Shown: in pieces, positions 60,386 to 64,000 of the stretch | Position numbering within the stretch: position 1 is the stretch's first letter | Layout of the letters: the number at the start of each line of letters is the position of its first letter | Assembly: GCF_900108945.1 (NCBI RefSeq) | Contig: NZ_FNYE01000021.1 | Span: forward strand, 1 to 64,000 | From: Paraburkholderia diazotrophica | GTDB lineage: Bacteria > Pseudomonadota > Gammaproteobacteria > Burkholderiales > Burkholderiaceae | DNA length: 64,000 bases | Direction: 5' to 3' | Notes under the pieces: generated by a model | Database searches by the model: none | Seen by the model: the letters and a program-made list of their open reading frames with translations, nothing else | What the model was told of the DNA's origin: nothing | Translations under genes and position numbers: made by a program

Positions 60386-61440
60386 GCTGCTTTCCCCACT
60401 GCTTGACTCAGGTCCGAGACCGTATCGGCGAATACGCCTTGCGCGGGACGCGCTTCGCGCGCGATGCGCCTGCCGGCCGTGTAGTCGTTGATCAGATCAC
60501 AAGGCGTGTAGTTGCGCTCCAGCTCGTGCAGCTCTTCGGCATCGAGCTTCGTGCTCAACGCGGCGAGCGCGCCGTCGAACTGCGCCGGCGAATCAGCGCC
60601 GACCAGCATGCTCGCGATGCCTTCGCGCTGGAGCACCCAGGCCTGCGCAATCTGCGCCGCCGATACGCCGCGCTTCGCCGCGACGCGCGCAGCGGACGCC
60701 GCGATCTCGCGCGATGCCGTGTCGCCATACATTTGCGCGGTGAAGAAGTCGGTCTGATTGCGCGTCGATTGCAGATCGCTCGTCAAAAGACCGCGCGCGA
60801 GCGGGCTGAACACCGAGACGCCGACGCCCTGATCCTGGCAGTACGGAATCATCTCGCGCTCTTCCTCGCGATACGCGAGGTTCAGTTGCAGCTGCATGTT
60901 GATCGGCTTGTGCCAGCCGTTGCGCTCGCAGACCTGCATGATCTTCGCGAACTGCCACGTGTACATCGTCGATACGCCGATGTAGCGCGCCTTGCCCGCG
61001 CGCACGATGTCGTTCAGCGCGGCCATCGTTTCTTCGACGGGCGTGTTCACGTCGAAGAAATGCAGCATGTAGATGTCGACGTAGTCCATGCCCAGACGCG
61101 TGAGCGATCCGTCGATGCCATCCATGATGTGCTTGCGCGAGTGGCCGCCGGCGTTCTGATACGCGCCCATGTCGTAGCCAACCTTGGTCGTCACGACTAT
61201 TTCCTCGCGGCGCGCGAGGCGCTTCAGAATGCGGCCAACTACTTCTTCGCCGACGCCCGTCGAATAGAAGTCCGCGAGGTCGATAAAGTTGACGCCGGCT
61301 TCGAGCGCGTGACGCACGATCGGCTCGCTTTGCGCTTCATCGAAAATCCACGGCTTCCATTGCGGCGTGCCCATGTTCATCGTGCCGAGGCACAGACGCG
61401 AAACCTTCAGGCCCGACTGGCCCAGGCGTATGTATTCCAT
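60382..61440 (-). CDS. Aldo/keto reductase
   Basis: A 352-residue AKR. The start MEYIRLGQSGLKVSRLCLGTMNMG and the tetrad segments FIDLADFYSTGVGEEVVGRIL (Asp, Tyr), VVTTKVGYDMG (Lys) and YMLHFFD (His) are intact. It resembles YdhF/Tas-like AKRs of wide specificity. GGGAGA lies upstream of the ATG; it follows the Fae-like gene by 30 nt and overlaps the aldehyde dehydrogenase by 4 nt. Confidence 0.92.
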   Translation of the reverse strand: MEYIRLGQSGLKVSRLCLGTMNMGTPQWKPWIFDEAQSEPIVRHALEAGVNFIDLADFYSTGVGEEVVGRILKRLARREEIVVTTKVGYDMGAYQNAGGHSRKHIMDGIDGSLTRLGMDYVDIYMLHFFDVNTPVEETMAALNDIVRAGKARYIGVSTMYTWQFAKIMQVCERNGWHKPINMQLQLNLAYREEEREMIPYCQDQGVGVSVFSPLARGLLTSDLQSTRNQTDFFTAQMYGDTASREIAASAARVAAKRGVSAAQIAQAWVLQREGIASMLVGADSPAQFDGALAALSTKLDAEELHELERNYTPCDLINDYTAGRRIAREARPAQGVFADTVSDLSQAVGKAA

Positions 61441-61470
61441 TGCGTTGTCTCCCTTGTGCCGTCGGCCGGC

Positions 61471-61995
61471 TTAGCGCTGCTTCGGCGTGTAGAACGGGTT
61501 CGACACGTCGCGCGCGGCGGCGAATACTTCTTCCTTGTGCGGCAGTCCCTTCATCGCGGCGACGATCGCATTCCTGCACGCGCGGTAGTTGTTTTCGAAG
61601 ACGGCGTCGAGATCGTCGGTCTTCGGGTTGACCCAGTTCGCCGATACGACGACCCAGTCGTTCTCCGCTTCGGGCGGCAGCGTGCCGTTCTCCAGCGATT
61701 CGGCCACCGCCTTCGCGATGCCCGCCTGCGATGCGCCCCACGTCGCGTTGCCATGGAAGTCGCCGTCGATCTGCGCCTTGTTGACGTACAGCGTCAGCGG
61801 CTTGGTCGGCACGCCCGGACGCGCGATCACGACGAACGGTGCGTGGCCCGCGGACGGCGTCGACAGCGCCGTCGCGAATGCCTGGCCGGCGGGACCATTG
61901 CGCGGGCCGACGAGCACGTTGATGTGCGCGAGGTTCACGCCCGGACCTTCGAATCCTTCGCCGATAAACAGTTGCTTTTCAGTGGTAGCGCTCAT
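61471..61995 (-). CDS. Formaldehyde-activating enzyme (Fae) family protein
   Basis: A 174-residue protein of the Fae family, which condenses formaldehyde with tetrahydromethanopterin. Conserved parts: the histidine in VNLAHINVLVGPRNGPAG (residue 24, aligned with the catalytic histidine of Fae), KPLTLYVNK, ATWGASQAGIAKAVAESLENGTLPP and NYRACRNAIVAAM. The length matches Fae (about 170). It is the first gene of an operon with an AKR, an aldehyde dehydrogenase and an MFS transporter, and no other methanopterin-pathway gene is in the window. It may act on another aldehyde. The start at 61995 is the first in-frame ATG before the domain. Confidence 0.9.
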   Translation of the reverse strand: MSATTEKQLFIGEGFEGPGVNLAHINVLVGPRNGPAGQAFATALSTPSAGHAPFVVIARPGVPTKPLTLYVNKAQIDGDFHGNATWGASQAGIAKAVAESLENGTLPPEAENDWVVVSANWVNPKTDDLDAVFENNYRACRNAIVAAMKGLPHKEEVFAAARDVSNPFYTPKQR

Positions 61996-62587
61996 GGTTC
62001 CCGTTCCGTCAGATTTGAGTGGATGCGCGGATTGTGCTGTCCGGAACGCGCGACGATGAATCGATGTTTTTTGATCCGGGGTATGAGGCGGACTCAACTC
62101 CGGGTTTCCACTGAGCGAGCGTTATCGGCGACGGAAAGGGTTGAGGTGAGCGTTTTCGGGAGATGCGAAAAGCGGTGGCCAATGTGGCCTGGCGCGAAGC
62201 CGACGCGCGATCGACGGGCACTGTTCGCGTCAACGAATCCGAAAGAAGAAGCGTGCGGCCGCGTTTTCGATGGCACGCGCAAACGCTTGTCGCACAAGGC
62301 TTTTCGGAGAGTCGAGCGGACTGGCTGAAGAATGTGCGTGGCCGCTTCGACGGGTCGTTCGCACGCCGCTCGAATGCCAGCCCCGCGAGCCTCGACGCAC
62401 ATCACGTCGGGCAAAGGTGAGGAATTTCGGGACGTCCGCAACGGTGCGCGCGGCACCGATGCATTCGCTCACTGCACGTCCGGCTCAGACAACGAACGAT
62501 GCCGCTTCGGGACAGGAAGGAATGAGAGGAAAGACATCGACGCGCCTATGTGAGCGCGTCATGCATCAGCAAATAACCAGGCACAAC
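61996..62587. other. Intergenic region, no gene recognised
   Basis: Almost 600 bp between the Fae-like and H-NS genes. The right end has a 7-bp inverted repeat GACGCGC/GCGCGTC (62539–62560), a weak terminator candidate for the H-NS gene. The left 100 bp should carry the promoter of the Fae-like operon. Open frames here have no family motif or ribosome site. Confidence 0.45.
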
Positions 62588-62878
62588 TCATTCGCCGATC
62601 AGAAACTTTTCGCGATTCTTACCCGCAAGCCAGGCTGGCGCGCGGCCACGGCCGCTCCAGGTCTCGCCCGTCTTCGGATTGCGATACTTCGGCGGCAACG
62701 CAGCCTTGTGCGGCGCGCGTGCCTTTGTCGAGAACCCGAGTTCTTCGGCGGTGATGCCGTACTCGGCGATCTTCTGCTTGATCTCGGCGATCGTCTGCGT
62801 GACTTCCTGCTCGCGCGCCTGTTCCATCTCCTTCTGGAGCTTTTCGAGTTGCGCGGTCAACTGTTTGTATGTGGCCAT
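62588..62878 (-). CDS. H-NS family nucleoid-associated protein
   Basis: A 96-residue xenogeneic-silencer-type protein. The N-terminal coiled coil (YKQLTAQLEKLQKEMEQAREQEV) is followed by IAEIKQKIAEYGITAEELGF, a basic linker and the C-terminal DNA-binding motif YRNPKTGETWSGRGRAPAWL. The length matches Burkholderia H-NS paralogues. The ATG at 62878 is chosen; the frame is open 15 codons further without a ribosome site. Monocistronic. Confidence 0.94.
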   Translation of the reverse strand: MATYKQLTAQLEKLQKEMEQAREQEVTQTIAEIKQKIAEYGITAEELGFSTKARAPHKAALPPKYRNPKTGETWSGRGRAPAWLAGKNREKFLIGE

Positions 62879-63002
62879 CTGGCAAGGTCTCCATGCATGT
62901 CCGTACGGCAACTGTGACCGCATCGGACGTAAAAAGTGCCGGGTAGGAGTGTAGTGCCGTCAGAAAGGCATCGGTAGTGCGCGTTGTCAAAACATGACGA
63001 AT

Positions 63003-64000
63003 TTAGTCGTCGATCGCATCGTACAGACGACGCTCGAACTCGACGACCATATCGAACGGTTCGACGGAACGTCGCTGTATCAGCATCTGGCCGATCATGT
63101 TCTCGACAGGATCGGCGAACCAGCTGGTGCCGAATGCGCCTGGCCATCCGAACGATCCCGTCGACCGATAGCCGAGCGGCAACTGCTGCGCCGGATCGTC
63201 GACGATGGAAAGGCCGAGGCCGAAGCCCTGCCCCGACCACTGCACGTGTCCGATCGACGGCATCCGGCGCTGGTCGCGCGCGAGAAAATTCGTGCGCATC
63301 AGATCGACGGAGCGATGCGACAGCAGACGCACGTCGCCGACGCGGCCGCGTCCGAGCAGCAGGCGTGCGAACTGCAGATAGTCTTCCGCCGTCGACACGA
63401 GCCCGCCGCCGCCGCTCTGAAAGCGGCGCGGGTTGGCCCAGCGGCTCGCTTGCGGCCGGTCTTCGACGACGCGCCGGCGCGAGTCGGGGTCGATCGCATA
63501 GGCGGTGGCGAGACGCGAAAGCTGCGCGTCGGGCACGCAGAACACTGTGTCGCGCATGCCGAGCGGCTCGAAGATGCGCGTGCGGAAGAAGTCGCCGAGC
63601 GACAGGCCGCTGATCCGGTGGATCAGCACGCCAAGCACATCCGTTGCGATGCCGTAGTGCCAGCGCGAACCGGGATGAAACATCAGCGGCAGCGTCGCGA
63701 TGCGCGCGAGCCATGCATCCGGCCTGTGGCCCGAATCGAATCCATTGAACACGGAAGCGTAGGCATCGGCGAGCGGCCCCGTCGACGTGAAGTGATACGC
63801 GAAACCCGCGCGATGCGTAAGCAGATCGAGCACCGTGATCGGTGCGCGCGCCGGTTCCGTTTGATCGAGCGCGCCGCCGGGATCGCGCAGCACGCACGGC
63901 GCCGACAGTTCCGGCAGCCACTGCGCGACGGGCGCATCGAGCGTAAGGCGGTCTTCTTCGACGAGCATCATGATCGCGGCGCTCGTCACCGGCTTCGTCA
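63003..64000 (-). CDS. Serine hydrolase, class C β-lactamase-like, 5′ end outside the window
   Basis: About 332 residues of a β-lactamase/penicillin-binding-like esterase, a family usually of about 400. The frame runs off the right edge: its first visible residues are TKPVTSAAIMMLVEE, the end of the SxxK motif, so the catalytic serine lies just outside. Other parts: DLLTHRAGFAYHFTSTGPL, the tyrosine motif in WHYGIATDVLG, and STGSFGWPGAFGTSWFADP near the C-terminus (in place of K-T-G). It is probably a carboxylesterase-type enzyme, not a drug-resistance gene. Confidence 0.9.
   Translation of the reverse strand, partial: TKPVTSAAIMMLVEEDRLTLDAPVAQWLPELSAPCVLRDPGGALDQTEPARAPITVLDLLTHRAGFAYHFTSTGPLADAYASVFNGFDSGHRPDAWLARIATLPLMFHPGSRWHYGIATDVLGVLIHRISGLSLGDFFRTRIFEPLGMRDTVFCVPDAQLSRLATAYAIDPDSRRRVVEDRPQASRWANPRRFQSGGGGLVSTAEDYLQFARLLLGRGRVGDVRLLSHRSVDLMRTNFLARDQRRMPSIGHVQWSGQGFGLGLSIVDDPAQQLPLGYRSTGSFGWPGAFGTSWFADPVENMIGQMLIQRRSVEPFDMVVEFERRLYDAIDD

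Noticed and set aside
60322..62328. 668-codon plus-strand open frame
   Set aside because: Antisense to the AKR and Fae-like genes; no motif, and both genes on the other strand are clear.
1..64000. Prophage, insertion sequence, tRNA or rRNA genes
   Set aside because: No transposase or integrase motifs, no tRNA cloverleaf and no rRNA sequence were recognised on either strand.

Overview
The window is a 64 kb piece of a high-GC betaproteobacterial chromosome, most like Paraburkholderia or a close relative in the Burkholderiaceae. The pointers are the prpC–prpD–acnA order, an intracellular polyhydroxyalkanoate depolymerase, Burkholderia-type small H-NS proteins, very GC-rich third codon positions, and dense 4-nt ATGA gene overlaps. 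The content (catabolism, efflux, uptake and regulators, with no rRNA, tRNA or ribosomal protein genes) fits a secondary chromosome. No prophage, insertion sequence, CRISPR array or tRNA was recognised.

Layout. 1–5.7 kb: 2-methylcitrate/citrate cycle genes prpC (cut by the window edge), a secreted MliC-like protein, prpD and acnA, closed by a strong terminator. 5.7–7.9 kb: a lower-GC gene for a secreted ClpP-like/LprI fusion, a DUF2905 membrane protein and a VOC protein. 7.9–11.1 kb: an overlapping DUF192–TadE/G-like–lytic transglycosylase operon, and a NarL-type response regulator coupled to an Hpt protein with no kinase nearby. 11.4–16.7 kb: a TetR-controlled tripartite efflux operon (HlyD adaptor, ABC ATPase, ABC-2 permease, outer-membrane factor). 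17.1–23.3 kb: a polyamine-type ABC importer divergent from a MocR regulator. 23.5–29.1 kb: a giant AsmA-like DUF748 protein and a DUF1254/DUF1214 lipoprotein. 29.4–32.7 kb: PaiB-like protein and the copper ATPase copA behind a textbook CueR-type promoter. 32.8–43.6 kb: glutathione transferase, PHA depolymerase, flavin reductase, 3-hydroxyacyl-CoA dehydrogenase, several small or unknown proteins, MgtC, an AGE-family epimerase and a chemotaxis receptor.

44.3–50.8 kb holds what looks like a complete non-phosphorylative L-fucose pathway on the minus strand: aldose (fucose) dehydrogenase, lactonase, a two-subunit UxaA-type dehydratase in place of the usual enolase-superfamily L-fuconate dehydratase, a keto-deoxy-fuconate dehydrogenase and a diketo-acid hydrolase. 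A divergent IclR regulator is separated from it by overlapping palindromes. 51–57 kb: an unknown protein with an H-NS-like N-terminal motif, a Pat-type protein acetyltransferase, a LysR regulator and release factor 3. 57.4–62 kb: a minus-strand operon fae-like – aldo/keto reductase – succinate-semialdehyde-type dehydrogenase – MFS transporter. The window ends with an H-NS protein and a serine hydrolase cut by the edge.

Non-coding structure is unusually rich. There are four unrelated intergenic tandem repeats with unit lengths of 9, 15, 13 and 14 bp, two copies of a roughly 100-bp dispersed repeat with a hairpin at one end, twin operator-like repeats around a promoter of a 52-residue protein, and several strong bidirectional terminators.
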